A stretch of 64,000 nucleotides of DNA from Allobosea sp. 47.2.35 (lineage in GTDB: Bacteria > Pseudomonadota > Alphaproteobacteria > Rhizobiales > Beijerinckiaceae): NCBI RefSeq assembly GCF_024655635.1, contig NZ_JANLGI010000020.1, forward strand, positions 1-64,000, written 5' to 3'. A model generated the notes under the pieces. That model saw only the letters and a list, made by a program, of their open reading frames with translations. It was not told where the DNA came from and did no database searches. Positions 1-9,622 of the stretch are shown piece by piece. Both the position numbers and the translations under genes were made by a program. The first letter of the stretch is position 1, and every line of letters starts with the position of its first letter.

Positions 1-308
1 ACCTTCAAAGCGATAACCGCCCCCAACGGGGCCAACATTGCAGGCGATCTCACAATCAGGGCGGTCGCGACCACGACCAGCCCGGCGAAGGCCGTATAGG
101 CGCGGATATGGCCGACACGCTGGATCACCCCGCCGCTCGACACCGCGCCGATGGTGAAGCCGACGAAATAGGCGCTGAGCACGATGCCGGTCGCGGCCGG
201 GCCGAAATCCTCGAGCGTCAGCCGCAAGGACAGGAAGGTGTTGAAGAAGCCGTTCGCGAGCTGCACCAGGCTGGTCGCGGCGATCAGCGTTCCAATCTGA
301 AGCAGCAT
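1..308 (-). CDS. MFS transporter, N-terminal part (cut by window edge)
   Basis: The reading frame opens at an ATG at 308 and runs off the left edge, giving about 102 residues. It begins MLLQIGTLIAATSLVQLANG and shows three hydrophobic helices. A loop of the form GGVIQRVGHIRAY follows the second helix, which is where the MFS G-x-x-x-D/E-R-x-G-R signature lies, in a relaxed form. It resembles the small-MFS group that includes E. coli YcaD. The substrate cannot be told. A second MFS gene lies upstream on the same strand, separated by 128 bp with no clear promoter. Calling it an inner-membrane transporter is secure; anything finer is not. Confidence 0.75.
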   Translation of the reverse strand, partial: MLLQIGTLIAATSLVQLANGFFNTFLSLRLTLEDFGPAATGIVLSAYFVGFTIGAVSSGGVIQRVGHIRAYTAFAGLVVVATALIVRSPAMLAPLGAVIALK

Positions 309-436
309 CGGCCAATCCCTACGCGGCGGCCGAACGCATTCGGCCCGATCGGCACAGGGCTAGCCTTCGAATGTGGGCTCAATGCGTCGAGCCCGCCCGG
401 AGCAGCGGCCGTTTAGGCCGCCGGAAAAGACCCGAC

Positions 437-1639
437 TCAGCTCTGTCGCCCGCTCTTCGGCAACAGGAAGGTCAGCAGCCCGAAGGCCGGCAGCCAGGCG
501 CAGATCTTGAACACCTCGATGATGCCGATCTTGTCGGCGAGCAGGCCGATGCCGGCCGCCGCGACGCCGCCGAGCCCGAAGGACAGACCGTAGAACAGGC
601 CGCCGACGAGGCCGACCCGGTGCGGCACGAGGTCGATCGCGTAGATCAGGATCGCCGAGAAGGCGCTCGACATGATGAAGGAGACGATGATGCTGAGCAC
701 GCCGGTCCAGAACAGGTCGGCATGGGGCAGCATCAGCGCGAAGGGCAGCGAGCCCAGGATCGACAGCCAGATCACCCGGTCGCGGCCGATCCGGTCGCCG
801 ATCATGCCGCCGACGATCACGCCGATGGCGCCGACCACGAGATAGAGGAACAGCATGATCTGCGAGAGCTGGATCTCGATGCCGAAGCGCTCGATCAGGT
901 AGAAGGTGTAATAGGAGGTGAAGGCGGCCGTGTAGCCGTTCTTCGAGATCAGCAGCATGACCAGCACGGCCATCGCCAGCAGCACGCGCCCGCGCGGCAG
1001 CCCGTGGCTCGCCGTCTCGTCGATATGCGTCGAAGACGATTTCTGCTCGCGCCGCATCGCCGAATAGCGCGCGCCGAGCCAGCCCATCACCAGCATCGCG
1101 ACCAGCACGACGCCGGAGAACCAGGACAGGCTCTCCTGCCCGCGCGGCATCACCACCAGCGCCGCCAGTAGCGGGCCGACGGAATAGCCGATATGGCCGC
1201 CGACCTGGAACACGCCTTGCGCCAGGCCCTGACGGCCGGCCGCGGCATGGCGCGCCATCCGCGTCGCCTCCGGATGGAACACTGCCGAACCCAGGCCGAT
1301 CAGCCCCGCCCCGACCAGGACCATCGGGTAGCTATGGGCGAAAGAGAGCATCAGGAGGCCCGCCAGCGTCGCGCACATGCCCGCGACCATCGCATAGGGC
1401 CATGGCTTGCGATCCGTGACGAAGCCGAGCAGCGGCTGCAGCAGCGAGGAGGTCACCTGGAAGGCGAGCGTGATCAGGCCGATCTGCACGAAATCGAGCT
1501 GATAATTCTCCTTGAACAGCGGATAGAGCGCCGGGATCATCGACTGGACGAGATCGTTCAGCAGATGCGCGACGCTGAGTGCCGCCAGAACCGGCATCAG
1601 CGGACGGCGAGTGACGGATTGCAGCGGGATCGTGGTCAT
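437..1639 (-). CDS. MFS transporter, fosmidomycin-resistance (Fsr) type
   Basis: A 12-helix inner-membrane efflux protein of the Fsr family. The segments AHLLNDLVQSMIPALYP near the N-terminus, GFVTDRKPWPY after helix 2 and GSAVFHPEATRMAR in the region of helices 4 to 5 are the hallmarks of this family. Known members export fosmidomycin and related compounds, but the natural substrate here is unknown. An open frame extends upstream to 1759, yet the extra 40 residues are polar and not family-like, so I place the start at the ATG at 1639 (MTTIPLQSV). That gives about 400 residues, the usual length. No strong Shine-Dalgarno is visible there. It may be co-transcribed with the partial MFS gene downstream. 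Confidence 0.85.
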   Translation of the reverse strand: MTTIPLQSVTRRPLMPVLAALSVAHLLNDLVQSMIPALYPLFKENYQLDFVQIGLITLAFQVTSSLLQPLLGFVTDRKPWPYAMVAGMCATLAGLLMLSFAHSYPMVLVGAGLIGLGSAVFHPEATRMARHAAAGRQGLAQGVFQVGGHIGYSVGPLLAALVVMPRGQESLSWFSGVVLVAMLVMGWLGARYSAMRREQKSSSTHIDETASHGLPRGRVLLAMAVLVMLLISKNGYTAAFTSYYTFYLIERFGIEIQLSQIMLFLYLVVGAIGVIVGGMIGDRIGRDRVIWLSILGSLPFALMLPHADLFWTGVLSIIVSFIMSSAFSAILIYAIDLVPHRVGLVGGLFYGLSFGLGGVAAAGIGLLADKIGIIEVFKICAWLPAFGLLTFLLPKSGRQS

Positions 1640-1807
1640 AATGCAGGCAATGAGCCGCCTTTTGCGCGCGGTCAACGGGGCCGGGAGCATGACGCCCATG
1701 GCTGCAAGGCTGGGTTGCGGTGCAGCATCGCGCGCATCCGAGCCGGTGGCCATCGGCAAGCCCTGTGAAACCTGCTATCGCCGCGCGGTCTTCACACCGG
1801 CCCCGTC

Positions 1808-2716
1808 ATGACCACCCGTCCCGCGACCCTCATCGGCTTCTGCGCCATCCTGCTCTGGTCGACGCTCGCGCTGTTCACGGCGATGTCGGGCCGTGTCCCG
1901 CCCTTCCAGCTCGTCGCCATGACCTTCGTGATCGGCGGCCTGCTGATCCTCGCAATCACGGCTTTACGCGGGCAGCTATCGCGCATCCGCCCGACGCCGG
2001 CCTCCTTCGCGCTCGGGCTCTACGGGCCGTTCGGCGACACCGCGCTCTATTATGCCGCCGTGAAGACCGCACCGGCTGCCGAGGCGAACCTGATCCATTA
2101 TCTCTGGCCGCTCCTGATCGTGCTCTTCGCCGCGCTGCTGCCGGGCGGCGGGCTTAAGCCGCGCCATCTCGTTGGCGCGCTGATCGGGCTGGTGGCAACC
2201 GGCCTCCTGGTCTCGGGCGGCCTCGGCAGCGGCGGCGGGCTGGCGCTCGGCCATGTCCTGGCCGCGCTCGGCGCTTTCGTCTGGGCGAGCTATTCGGTGG
2301 CCTCGCGCCGCTTCGCCAATGTGCCCTCGGAAAGCCTCTGCGTGACCATGCTGGGCTGCGCCGTGCCGGCGCTCGCCTGCCATTTCGCCTTCGAGACCAC
2401 GCTCTGGTCGCTGACGTCAATCGAGTGGGGCGGCGTTCTCGGCCTCGGCCTCGGCTCGATCGGGCTCGCCTTCGTCGTCTGGGATATCGGCATGAAGCAG
2501 GGCGACGTCGCCCTGCTCGGCGTCGCCTCCTATGCCGCGCCGGTGCTCTCCACGCTGATCCTCGTGCTGTTCGGCTACGCCCCCGCGAGCTGGCTGCTGG
2601 CGGCATCCTGCGCGCTCATCGTGATTGGGGCGCTGGTGGCGAGCGGCGGGGGCTCCGCAGGTTCCAAGAACGGGCGCGGGGAACCCCTCTCCCGGATGGG
2701 AGAGGGGCAGGGGTGA
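1808..2716 (+). CDS. DMT-family exporter, YddG-like
   Basis: A drug/metabolite transporter with ten predicted helices and two EamA repeats. The N-terminus (ATLIGFCAILLWSTLALF), the NLIHYLWPLLIVLF segment around residue 100 and FVVWDIGMKQGDVALLGVASY in the second half match E. coli YddG, an exporter of aromatic amino acids. Substrate by homology only. The start is the ATG at 1808. The last 15 or so residues (NGRGEPLSRMGEGQG) are encoded by the left arm of a palindromic repeat element, so the original stop codon was probably displaced by the repeat. It diverges from the Fsr-type gene across about 170 bp. Confidence 0.85.
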   Translation: MTTRPATLIGFCAILLWSTLALFTAMSGRVPPFQLVAMTFVIGGLLILAITALRGQLSRIRPTPASFALGLYGPFGDTALYYAAVKTAPAAEANLIHYLWPLLIVLFAALLPGGGLKPRHLVGALIGLVATGLLVSGGLGSGGGLALGHVLAALGAFVWASYSVASRRFANVPSESLCVTMLGCAVPALACHFAFETTLWSLTSIEWGGVLGLGLGSIGLAFVVWDIGMKQGDVALLGVASYAAPVLSTLILVLFGYAPASWLLAASCALIVIGALVASGGGSAGSKNGRGEPLSRMGEGQG

Positions 2717-2832
2717 GGGAAGGCCGGAAAATCAGCTCGCGGCGATCCTTGGCGCGGGTAGCAATCGGACAGGCGTTCAAGGGCCTACCCCTCACCCTGC
2801 CCTCTCCCTCCGGGAGAGGGTTCCCCGCGCCA
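2673..2832. repeat. Long imperfect palindromic intergenic repeat
   Basis: Two arms of about 47 bp, 2673-2720 and 2785-2832, are near-perfect reverse complements. Each begins or ends with GGCGCGGGGAACCC and contains a CTCTCCC..GGGAGAGG inner hairpin. About 65 bp of unrelated sequence separates them. The layout is that of a dispersed REP/MITE-like element. The left arm supplies the 3' end of the YddG-like gene. Confidence 0.8.
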
Positions 2833-2881
2833 TCATTCCGCCTGGTGCAGTAAGTTCCGCCAAACGCTGGCAGCAGCCCGC

Positions 2882-5623
2882 TCAGTTCCGCCTGAGCAAC
2901 CGTTCCAGATAATCCAGCTCCTCGGCCGGCCTCAAGGGATCGCCGAGCCGCTTGCGCAACTCTTCCAGGATGCGCCGCGCCCGCTGGGTCGCGCTCTCGT
3001 CGGCGCCGGGCACCTTGACCCGGCCATCGGCCCAGTCGCGCTGGCGCTGCGGCCGGCCGAGGGGATCCTCGCTGCCGCGCTGCTGCGCCGAGGGACGACC
3101 CGCCGGGCGGCCATCCGGCTCGCCATAGGCCTGCCCTTCGCCTTCGCCCTCGCCGGGCTGGCCCTGCATCTGCTGGGCGAGGTTCTGCCCGCCCTTGCGC
3201 AAGGCTTCGAGCGCACGACCCTGCGCATCGAGAGCGCCTTCGCCCTGGCCCTGGCCGAGCTGGCTCTCCGCCTCGCGCATCGCGTCCTCGGCCTCGTCGA
3301 GCTCGCCATTCTGCGGCGCGCCCATGCCGCGCATCCGGCGCTGGAGGTCCTGCAGACGCTCGCGCAAGGCCTGCTGGCGCTGCGACAAGCCCTGCCCCTG
3401 GCCGTTCCGGCCCTGCATGCCCTCGCCGCCTTCGCCGTCCTCACCCTGCTCACCGGGCTGTTGTCCCGGCTGCTGGCCGCGCTGGCCCTGTTGGCCGCGT
3501 TGTCCTTGCTGGCCTTGTTGACCCTGCTGGCGCTGGCCCGGCCGCGCCTGCTGCTGGCCGGGGCGCTGGCCGCGCTGGGTCTGGCCCTGCCCCTGCTGGC
3601 GGCGCTGCTCGTTCTGATAGGTCTCGTCGCGCAGGTTCTGCTGGTCGCGCGTCATCCGGTCGAGGTCGCCGAGCGCCTGGTTCATCTCGCGCTGGCGCGG
3701 GTCCTGCTGGCCGGGGCGCGCCATCTGGAGATTGTTGAGCATCCGGTTGAGCTCTTCCATCAGGCGCTGCGCCTCGGCCATGTCGCCGCGCTTCGAGAGC
3801 TCCTCGATGCGGTCGAGCATGTTCTGCAGATCGCGCGGCGTCACCGTGCGGAAATTCTCGGGCAGGCGCGCCTGGTCGCGGTCGCCGTTCTGCTGTTGCT
3901 GGCGCATCATCTGCTCGGCGAGCTGGCGCATGAAATTGTCCATCGCCCGGCGCATCTCGTCGGTGAGCTTCTTGATCTCCTCCTCGGAGGCGCCACGCTC
4001 CAGCGCCTGCTGGAGATTTTCCTGCGCCTGCCGGAGCGCCCGCTCGGCATCGGACATGTCGCCGTCCTCGAGCTGGAGCGCCATCGCCCACATCAGCTCC
4101 GAAACCTCGCGCAACGCGTCGTCGCCGGCAGCGCGGCGCAGGCGCTCGCTCAGCATGCGCATGCCGAGATAGACGCCCGGCTCCTTCATGAAGAGCGAGG
4201 GCTCGATCATCAGCGCATCCATGGCGAGTTGCACCTTGGAGCGGTCCTCGACATCCATGACGAGCTTGCGGCGCTGCTCGACCAGCGCCTTGGCCAGTGG
4301 CTTGGTGAAGGTGCGCTGCGGCAGCACCACTTCGAGCGGCTCGCTGCGGCCCTCCTGTCCGGCCTCGTCCTTGGCGATCAGCACCATCCTGACCTTGGCG
4401 CCGGCCCAGGGATGGGCGGAGAAATCGACCGTGCTCTTGTTCTCCTCCTCGCCCGAGGCGGAGGACGGCACGGCGAGATTCTGCTTCGGCGGCTCGACCA
4501 GCGAGCGCCCGCCCTTCGCGACGTCGGGGCGCGAGACATTCACTTCGATCGAGGCGATGCCGTAATCGTCCTTGGCCTTGTAGGTGATGCCCAGGCCACC
4601 CGACTGCGCGCCGGTGACCGGCTTCGGCGGGTCGGTGAAGGCGATGGTCGGCGGCTGGTCGGGGACCGAGGTGATGGTGAGCGTGGTCCCCGGCGCACCG
4701 CTGCCGGTGAGCTTCAGCGTGCCGTTGCCGGCGAGCGTGAAGCGCTTTTCCAGCACGGCCTGCTGCGGCCCCGATGGCTGGGCCGGCTTCGCGGGCGCTG
4801 CCTTCGCCTGAGCATCCTTGCCCTCGCCTTCCTTGGCCTCGGGCTTGATCAGGTCGAGACGGCCGGTCGTGGCGACGTCCATGTTCGTCTTGCCGGCGAT
4901 GCGCACGACGATGACCGATTTCTCGGGCGCGCTCAGATTCGGGCTCGCCAGCTTGGCGAAATCGATCAGGATCGGCGGCAGGCGCGTATAGGCCGGCGGG
5001 TCGATCCAGGCATCGATCCGGGTCGAGGCGGCGATCGCGGATGGCCCCTTCCAGTCGAAGGCGGCGGAAAGCCGCTGCGTGACTTCGGGCCCGGCGACGA
5101 AGAAGCCTGTGATGGCAGCGAGCAGCGGCACGGCGCGCAGCGCCCGCCGATCATGGCCCGCCATGCGCGGCTGCGGCGGCTGGACGCGCAGGGAAGCGAC
5201 CTGCCGACTCTGGCGCTCGACATGCAGCTTCCACAGGGCCTGCGAAACCGGATCGGCCGAGCCGATCGCGAGATTGTCCTCAAGTGAGGACGCCGGGCGG
5301 TGGCCGTCAGCGAAGGAGCGATCGAGCCGCGTCAGGGCATCGCGATGCGTCGGCAGGACGAGGCGGGTGACATGCCAGAGGCTGGCGGCGAAAGCGCCCG
5401 CGAAGGCGAGCACGCCGACGATCCGCCCATACCAGGGCAGATGCGTCCAGAGGCCGAACCAGGAGACGGCGAGGAAGGCGAGGACGACGCCGAGCGGCAG
5501 CCACAGCCGGGGCCAGAGCCGCTCCCAGCCGAGCGACAGGCGCGAGGCCAGCGCGAGACGGCTGAGCCGCTGGCGGATGCCGTCGATCGTGTCGGGCGCC
5601 TTGCGGCGCTCTGCCTCGCTCAT
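2882..5623 (-). CDS. TIGR02302 / DUF4175 family protein, large Gln-rich
   Basis: An alphaproteobacterial family of unknown function. The N-terminal part holds two close membrane helices (about residues 35-80 of this start) and a third before residue 170. A large probably periplasmic region with beta-rich segments follows, then a charged coiled-coil stretch (MERA/QENLQQALERG type). A Gln/Gly low-complexity block of about 60 residues built on QQGQ and RGQQ comes next, and the C-terminus ends LERLLRRN. The frame is open to a TTG at 5671. ATGs lie at 5647 and 5623, and I prefer 5623 because GGAG lies 7 nt upstream. It is the last gene of the argH-lptM-lysA group, a gene order I recall from other Rhizobiales. 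Confidence 0.85.
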   Translation of the reverse strand: MSEAERRKAPDTIDGIRQRLSRLALASRLSLGWERLWPRLWLPLGVVLAFLAVSWFGLWTHLPWYGRIVGVLAFAGAFAASLWHVTRLVLPTHRDALTRLDRSFADGHRPASSLEDNLAIGSADPVSQALWKLHVERQSRQVASLRVQPPQPRMAGHDRRALRAVPLLAAITGFFVAGPEVTQRLSAAFDWKGPSAIAASTRIDAWIDPPAYTRLPPILIDFAKLASPNLSAPEKSVIVVRIAGKTNMDVATTGRLDLIKPEAKEGEGKDAQAKAAPAKPAQPSGPQQAVLEKRFTLAGNGTLKLTGSGAPGTTLTITSVPDQPPTIAFTDPPKPVTGAQSGGLGITYKAKDDYGIASIEVNVSRPDVAKGGRSLVEPPKQNLAVPSSASGEEENKSTVDFSAHPWAGAKVRMVLIAKDEAGQEGRSEPLEVVLPQRTFTKPLAKALVEQRRKLVMDVEDRSKVQLAMDALMIEPSLFMKEPGVYLGMRMLSERLRRAAGDDALREVSELMWAMALQLEDGDMSDAERALRQAQENLQQALERGASEEEIKKLTDEMRRAMDNFMRQLAEQMMRQQQQNGDRDQARLPENFRTVTPRDLQNMLDRIEELSKRGDMAEAQRLMEELNRMLNNLQMARPGQQDPRQREMNQALGDLDRMTRDQQNLRDETYQNEQRRQQGQGQTQRGQRPGQQQARPGQRQQGQQGQQGQRGQQGQRGQQPGQQPGEQGEDGEGGEGMQGRNGQGQGLSQRQQALRERLQDLQRRMRGMGAPQNGELDEAEDAMREAESQLGQGQGEGALDAQGRALEALRKGGQNLAQQMQGQPGEGEGEGQAYGEPDGRPAGRPSAQQRGSEDPLGRPQRQRDWADGRVKVPGADESATQRARRILEELRKRLGDPLRPAEELDYLERLLRRN

Positions 5624-5768
5624 GCCATCGCTCCGGGCAGCCCCCATTTCCGTCTGAACTCGCCTGACCAAATCAGGCTAGCACGGGAATGTGGCATTGC
5701 CAGCGCGAAGAGGCACCAACACACAGCGCTCCGCCTTTCGTGAACGGAGCGGTGCGGGACTGAGCCGA

Positions 5769-7058
5769 TCAGGCGAACCAGCCGGGAAGCTTGTCCGTGC
5801 CGATGAGCTCCTCATAGCTCTGGCGCGGCCGCGTCACGGCATATTGGTCGCCCTTGACCATGACCTCGGCCACCAGCAGGCGCTGGTTGTAGGTCGAGGA
5901 CATCGAGGCGCCATAGGCGCCGGCCGTCATGAAGGCGATAAGGTCGTTCTGGCGCAATTGCGGCAGCTTGCGCCCGGTGGTGAAGGTATCGCCCGATTCG
6001 CAGATCGGCCCGACCACGTCATAGGCCGCTTCCGGCCCGCCGATCACCGGCTCCGTCACCGGCCAGACCTCATGATAGGCCTCGTACATCGCCGGCCGGA
6101 CGAGGTCGTTCATCGCCGCGTCGACGACGAGGAACTGCTTGGTCGGGCGCGGATTGAGATGCAGCACCCGCGTCAGCAGGATGCCGGCATTGCCGACGAT
6201 CAGACGGCCGGGCTCGAAGCCGAGCTCGACATCGAGCCCCTTGGTCACCTTGGCGACCATCTCGGCATAGGCCTCGATCAGGCCCGGCCCGTAATCGAAG
6301 GTCTTCGGGATGTCGTAGGGAATGCCGAGCCCGCCGCCGAGATCGAGCCGGTCGACGCGATGGCCCTCGCCCTTCAGGTCCCCGACCAGCGCGACCATCT
6401 TGGTATAGGCCGCCTCGAAGGCGTCGATCTCGCGGATCTGGCTGCCGATATGGACGGCAAGGCCCATGATCCGCACGCCCGGCATGTTCGCTGCACGCGA
6501 ATAGAGCCGGCCGACCTCCTCGAAGGAGACGCCGAACTTGTTCTCGGAAGAGCCGGTCGTGATCTTGGCATGGCCGCCGGCGCCGATATCCGGATTGACC
6601 CGGAACACCGCCTCCTGCCGCTTGCCCAGCGACGCCGCCACCTTGGAGAGCAGGTCGAGCTCGCTCTCGCTCTCGATATTGACCTGATAGATGCCGGCCT
6701 CGACCGCGAAGCGCAGTTCCTGCTCGCTCTTGCCGACACCGGAGAACACGATCTTCTCAGGCGGAATGCCGGCGGCCAGCGCCTTGCGCACTTCCCCTTC
6801 CGAGACGGTGTCGATGCCGGCGCCAAGCGCGCCCAGCGTCTTCAGCACACCGAGATTGCCGTTCGCCTTCATGGCGTAGAAGACATGGGTCTTGCCGGCC
6901 GGCGCGGTCGTCTTCATCGCCGCCTCGAACAGCTTGTAATGCCGCTCGATCGTGGCGCTCGAATAGACATAGACCGGCGAGCCGACCTCGGTCGCGATGC
7001 GCTGGAGATCGACGCCCTCGGCATGGAGCGAGCCGTCGCGATAGGCGAAATGATGCAT
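5769..7058 (-). CDS. lysA: Diaminopimelate decarboxylase
   Basis: Catalyses the last step of lysine biosynthesis, decarboxylating meso-diaminopimelate with PLP in the cytoplasm. The protein has 429 residues, the usual length. Lys64 in YAMKAN is the Schiff-base lysine. HIGSQI is the alanine-racemase-fold motif, GGGLGIPYD and EPGR bind the PLP phosphate, and Cys353 in GPICESGD is the cross-dimer active-site cysteine. The start is the ATG at 7058. It sits between lptM (102 bp upstream) and the TIGR02302 gene (about 145 bp downstream), all read leftward, so co-transcription with argH is likely. Confidence 0.97.
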   Translation of the reverse strand: MHHFAYRDGSLHAEGVDLQRIATEVGSPVYVYSSATIERHYKLFEAAMKTTAPAGKTHVFYAMKANGNLGVLKTLGALGAGIDTVSEGEVRKALAAGIPPEKIVFSGVGKSEQELRFAVEAGIYQVNIESESELDLLSKVAASLGKRQEAVFRVNPDIGAGGHAKITTGSSENKFGVSFEEVGRLYSRAANMPGVRIMGLAVHIGSQIREIDAFEAAYTKMVALVGDLKGEGHRVDRLDLGGGLGIPYDIPKTFDYGPGLIEAYAEMVAKVTKGLDVELGFEPGRLIVGNAGILLTRVLHLNPRPTKQFLVVDAAMNDLVRPAMYEAYHEVWPVTEPVIGGPEAAYDVVGPICESGDTFTTGRKLPQLRQNDLIAFMTAGAYGASMSSTYNQRLLVAEVMVKGDQYAVTRPRQSYEELIGTDKLPGWFA

Positions 7059-7160
7059 GGGATGAGCTCGCAGTCGGGCTAGGCAGGCGTCATCCTCGGG
7101 CGGAGCAAAGCAGCGACCCGAGCCTGACGCAGAATAGGGACGTTGCGACGGTGCGAGCCG

Positions 7161-7424
7161 TCACATCAGCGGGTCGAGGACAAAGGACCGGTTCGGCACG
7201 GTGATCGCCCGGTTGGCCTTGGCGGGCTTCGCCAGCACGGAGGCCGAGCCCAGCGAGGCCGGATCGTTCTCCTTGGCGCCGATCTGGTCGTCCGGCAAGT
7301 CGATGGCATTGGTCGCATTGGGCGGCGGCTCCAGCGGGCCCTTGCGCCCGCAGGCGCCGAGCGCAACGGCCAGCAGGCCGACGACCAGCAAGGTGCGGCC
7401 AAGTTTCAGGCGGGAATCAAGCAC
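7161..7424 (-). CDS. lptM: LptM-type small lipoprotein
   Basis: An 87-residue lipoprotein precursor. A lysine-bearing N-terminus and a hydrophobic stretch lead to a lipobox (VALGAC), followed at once by GRKGPLEPP. That GxKGPLxxP signature after the acylated cysteine is diagnostic of LptM (formerly YifL), which assists maturation of the LptDE lipopolysaccharide translocon at the outer membrane. The argH-lptM-lysA order is widely conserved in proteobacteria. The tail beyond residue 45 is low in features. Confidence 0.85.
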   Translation of the reverse strand: MLDSRLKLGRTLLVVGLLAVALGACGRKGPLEPPPNATNAIDLPDDQIGAKENDPASLGSASVLAKPAKANRAITVPNRSFVLDPLM

Positions 7425-7505
7425 GAAAACGAACCCTCAGGGCGAAACGTGGCGGGACCTTAGCGGAGGAAGCGGCGGAGCGCGAGCGTCTCCGCCGCTC
7501 CAACC

Positions 7506-8891
7506 TCAGCCTTTCGCGAGCTGCTTCAGCCAGCGCCGGGCCTGCTTGCGGACATTGGCCGGGGCCGTGCCGCCATAGCTGACGCGGCTCTTCACCGACT
7601 GATCGACGCCGAGCACGGCGAAGACGGCCTCGGTGATCTGCGGCTCCACCGCCTGCATCTCGGCGAGCGAGAGCTTCTCGAGCCCCACCTTCTTCTCCGA
7701 GGCGATGCCGACGAGCCGGCCGGTGACGTGATGCGCGTCGCGGAACGGCATCTTGAGGACCCGCACCAGCCAGTCGGCCAGATCGGTCGCGGTGGCGTAG
7801 CCGAGACCGGCGGCCTTCTTCATCACCTTGAGATCAGGCTGCATGTCGCGGACCATGCCGGCGGTCGCGGCGAGGCAGAGCGACAGCGTCTGCAGCGCGT
7901 CGAACGTGCCTTCCTTGTCCTCCTGCATGTCCTTCGAATAGGTCAGCGGCAGGCCCTTCATCATGGTCAGCAGGCCCTGCAGCGCCCCGAAGACGCGCCC
8001 CGCCTTGCCGCGCACCAGTTCGGCCGCGTCGGGATTGCGCTTCTGCGGCATGATCGAGGAGCCGGTCGAGAAGGCATCGGAGAGCCGGACGAAGCCGAAT
8101 TGCGGCGTCGACCACAGCACAATCTCTTCAGCGAAGCGCGAGAGATGCATCGCGCAGATCGAGGCCGCCGAGAGCGTCTCCAGCACGAAATCGCGATCCG
8201 AGACCGAATCGAGCGAGTTGGCCGTCGGCCGGTCGAAGCCGAGCGCCTTCGCCGTCATGTGCCGGTTGATCGGGAAGGAGGTACCGGCGAGCGCGGCGGC
8301 GCCGAGCGGGCATTCGTTGAGACGGGCGCGGGCATCGCGGATGCGGCTGCGATCACGGCCGAGCATCTCGACATAGGCGAGCAGGTGATGGCCGAAGGTG
8401 ACCGGCTGCGCCGATTGGAGATGGGTGAAGCCCGGCATCACCGCGCCGGCATAGGTGTCGGCCTTTTCGGCCAGCGCGCGCTGGAGATCGGCCATCTGGC
8501 CGTCGATCTCGTCGAGCGTGTCGCGCACCCACAAACGCATGTCGGTCGCGACCTGGTCGTTGCGCGAGCGGGCGGTGTGCAGGCGGCCGGCGGCAAGCCC
8601 GATCTTGTCCTTGAGATTCGACTCGACGTTCATATGGACGTCTTCGAGCGCCCGCGAGAACGTGAAGGCGCCGCTCTCGATCTCGCCCTCGACCTTTTTC
8701 AAACCGGCGGTGATCGTCGCGACGTCGTCCTTGGTCAGGATACCGGTCTCGGCCAGCATGGCCGCATGTGCCAGCGAGCCGCGGATATCCTGGCGCCAGA
8801 GCTTCTTGTCGAAATCGATGGAGGCATTGATCTCCTCCATGATGGCGTCGGGGCCTGTGGCGAAACGCCCACCCCACATGCGATTGCTCAC
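7506..8891 (-). CDS. argH: Argininosuccinate lyase
   Basis: Splits argininosuccinate into arginine and fumarate, the last step of arginine synthesis. The 461-residue protein starts with a GTG at 8891 (SNRMWGGRF). The fumarase/aspartase superfamily signature [12 protein letters not shown] lies at residues 277-288 and carries the catalytic serine. His157 in [10 protein letters not shown] and the HTARSRNDQ block around residue 105 are further active-site segments. Only 30 bp separate its start from the divergent TlpA-like gene, so the two must have overlapping promoter regions. It heads the leftward argH-lptM-lysA-TIGR02302 group. Confidence 0.97.
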   Translation of the reverse strand: MSNRMWGGRFATGPDAIMEEINASIDFDKKLWRQDIRGSLAHAAMLAETGILTKDDVATITAGLKKVEGEIESGAFTFSRALEDVHMNVESNLKDKIGLAAGRLHTARSRNDQVATDMRLWVRDTLDEIDGQMADLQRALAEKADTYAGAVMPGFTHLQSAQPVTFGHHLLAYVEMLGRDRSRIRDARARLNECPLGAAALAGTSFPINRHMTAKALGFDRPTANSLDSVSDRDFVLETLSAASICAMHLSRFAEEIVLWSTPQFGFVRLSDAFSTGSSIMPQKRNPDAAELVRGKAGRVFGALQGLLTMMKGLPLTYSKDMQEDKEGTFDALQTLSLCLAATAGMVRDMQPDLKVMKKAAGLGYATATDLADWLVRVLKMPFRDAHHVTGRLVGIASEKKVGLEKLSLAEMQAVEPQITEAVFAVLGVDQSVKSRVSYGGTAPANVRKQARRWLKQLAKG

Positions 8892-8921
8892 GACGGTCTT
8901 TCCTGCTTTTGAGGACGCATA

Positions 8922-9548
8922 ATGACGTCTGGAAAAAAGATCGGACTGGCCCTCGGGGTCGTGGCGGCGCTCGGCCTCGCTGGCGTAGCTGCCTTCTACT
9001 CCGTCACTGGCGATGCCGGCAACGGATCATGCAGCGCGGCCCGCACGGCGGTCGCGCGCATGAAGCCGCTGGTCACGGGCGAGGTCGCGGCCGTCGAACT
9101 GCGCGCCAACCCGCAGCCGGCGCCCGCGCTGGCCTTCACCGGCCCCGATGGGCAGCCGACGACGCTGGCAGCGCTCAAGGGCAAGACGCTGCTGGTCAAT
9201 CTCTGGGCGACCTGGTGTGCTCCCTGCCTGAAGGAAATGCCCTCGCTCGACGCGCTGCAGAACGAGATGGGCGGGCCGGATTTCGCGGTCGTCGCGATCA
9301 ATATCGACACGCGCAATCTCGACAAGCCGAAGACCTGGCTCGCCGATAACCGGATCACGGCCCTGCCCTATTACGGCGATCCGCAGGCTGCGACCTTCCA
9401 GGCCCTGCGCGCCGCGCACAAGGTCGAGGGCATGCCGGTCAGCCTGATCGTCGACAAGGCCGGCTGCGAGCTCGGCATCATCCAGGGCCCGGCCGACTGG
9501 GCGAGCAGTGACGCGAAGGCGCTGATGAAGGCCGCCATCGGCCGCTGA
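8922..9548 (+). CDS. tlpA: TlpA-family thiol:disulfide oxidoreductase
   Basis: A membrane-anchored periplasmic thioredoxin of 208 residues. An uncleaved N-terminal helix (about residues 8-27) anchors it. The thioredoxin fold carries the active-site motif WCAPC at residues 98-102 within [17 protein letters not shown], and the cis-proline loop is GMPVSLI. TlpA of Bradyrhizobium reduces copper-chaperone and CoxB cysteines for cytochrome oxidase assembly, and the same role is plausible here. The linker contains an additional cysteine pair region (SCSAARTAV) typical of TlpA proteins. Divergent from argH. Confidence 0.88.
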   Translation: MTSGKKIGLALGVVAALGLAGVAAFYSVTGDAGNGSCSAARTAVARMKPLVTGEVAAVELRANPQPAPALAFTGPDGQPTTLAALKGKTLLVNLWATWCAPCLKEMPSLDALQNEMGGPDFAVVAINIDTRNLDKPKTWLADNRITALPYYGDPQAATFQALRAAHKVEGMPVSLIVDKAGCELGIIQGPADWASSDAKALMKAAIGR

Positions 9549-9578
9549 TTGACGGGTGTGAACCTCGCGGGCTTATTG
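9549..9578 (+). promoter_or_regulatory. Possible sigma-70 promoter
   Basis: TTGACG at 9549-9554 and TTATTG at 9573-9578 are 18 bp apart, immediately after the tlpA stop and 45 bp before the start of the exported unknown protein. Pattern match only. Confidence 0.35.
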
Positions 9579-9622
9579 CGCGACGGTGGGAGGTAGCATT
9601 CTTCACAGCGAGGTCTTCAATC

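Noticed and set aside
3461..5287. A 608-codon open frame opposite the TIGR02302 gene
   Set aside because: Antisense shadow; the Leu/Ala-rich start is only the complement of the Gln/Gly block.
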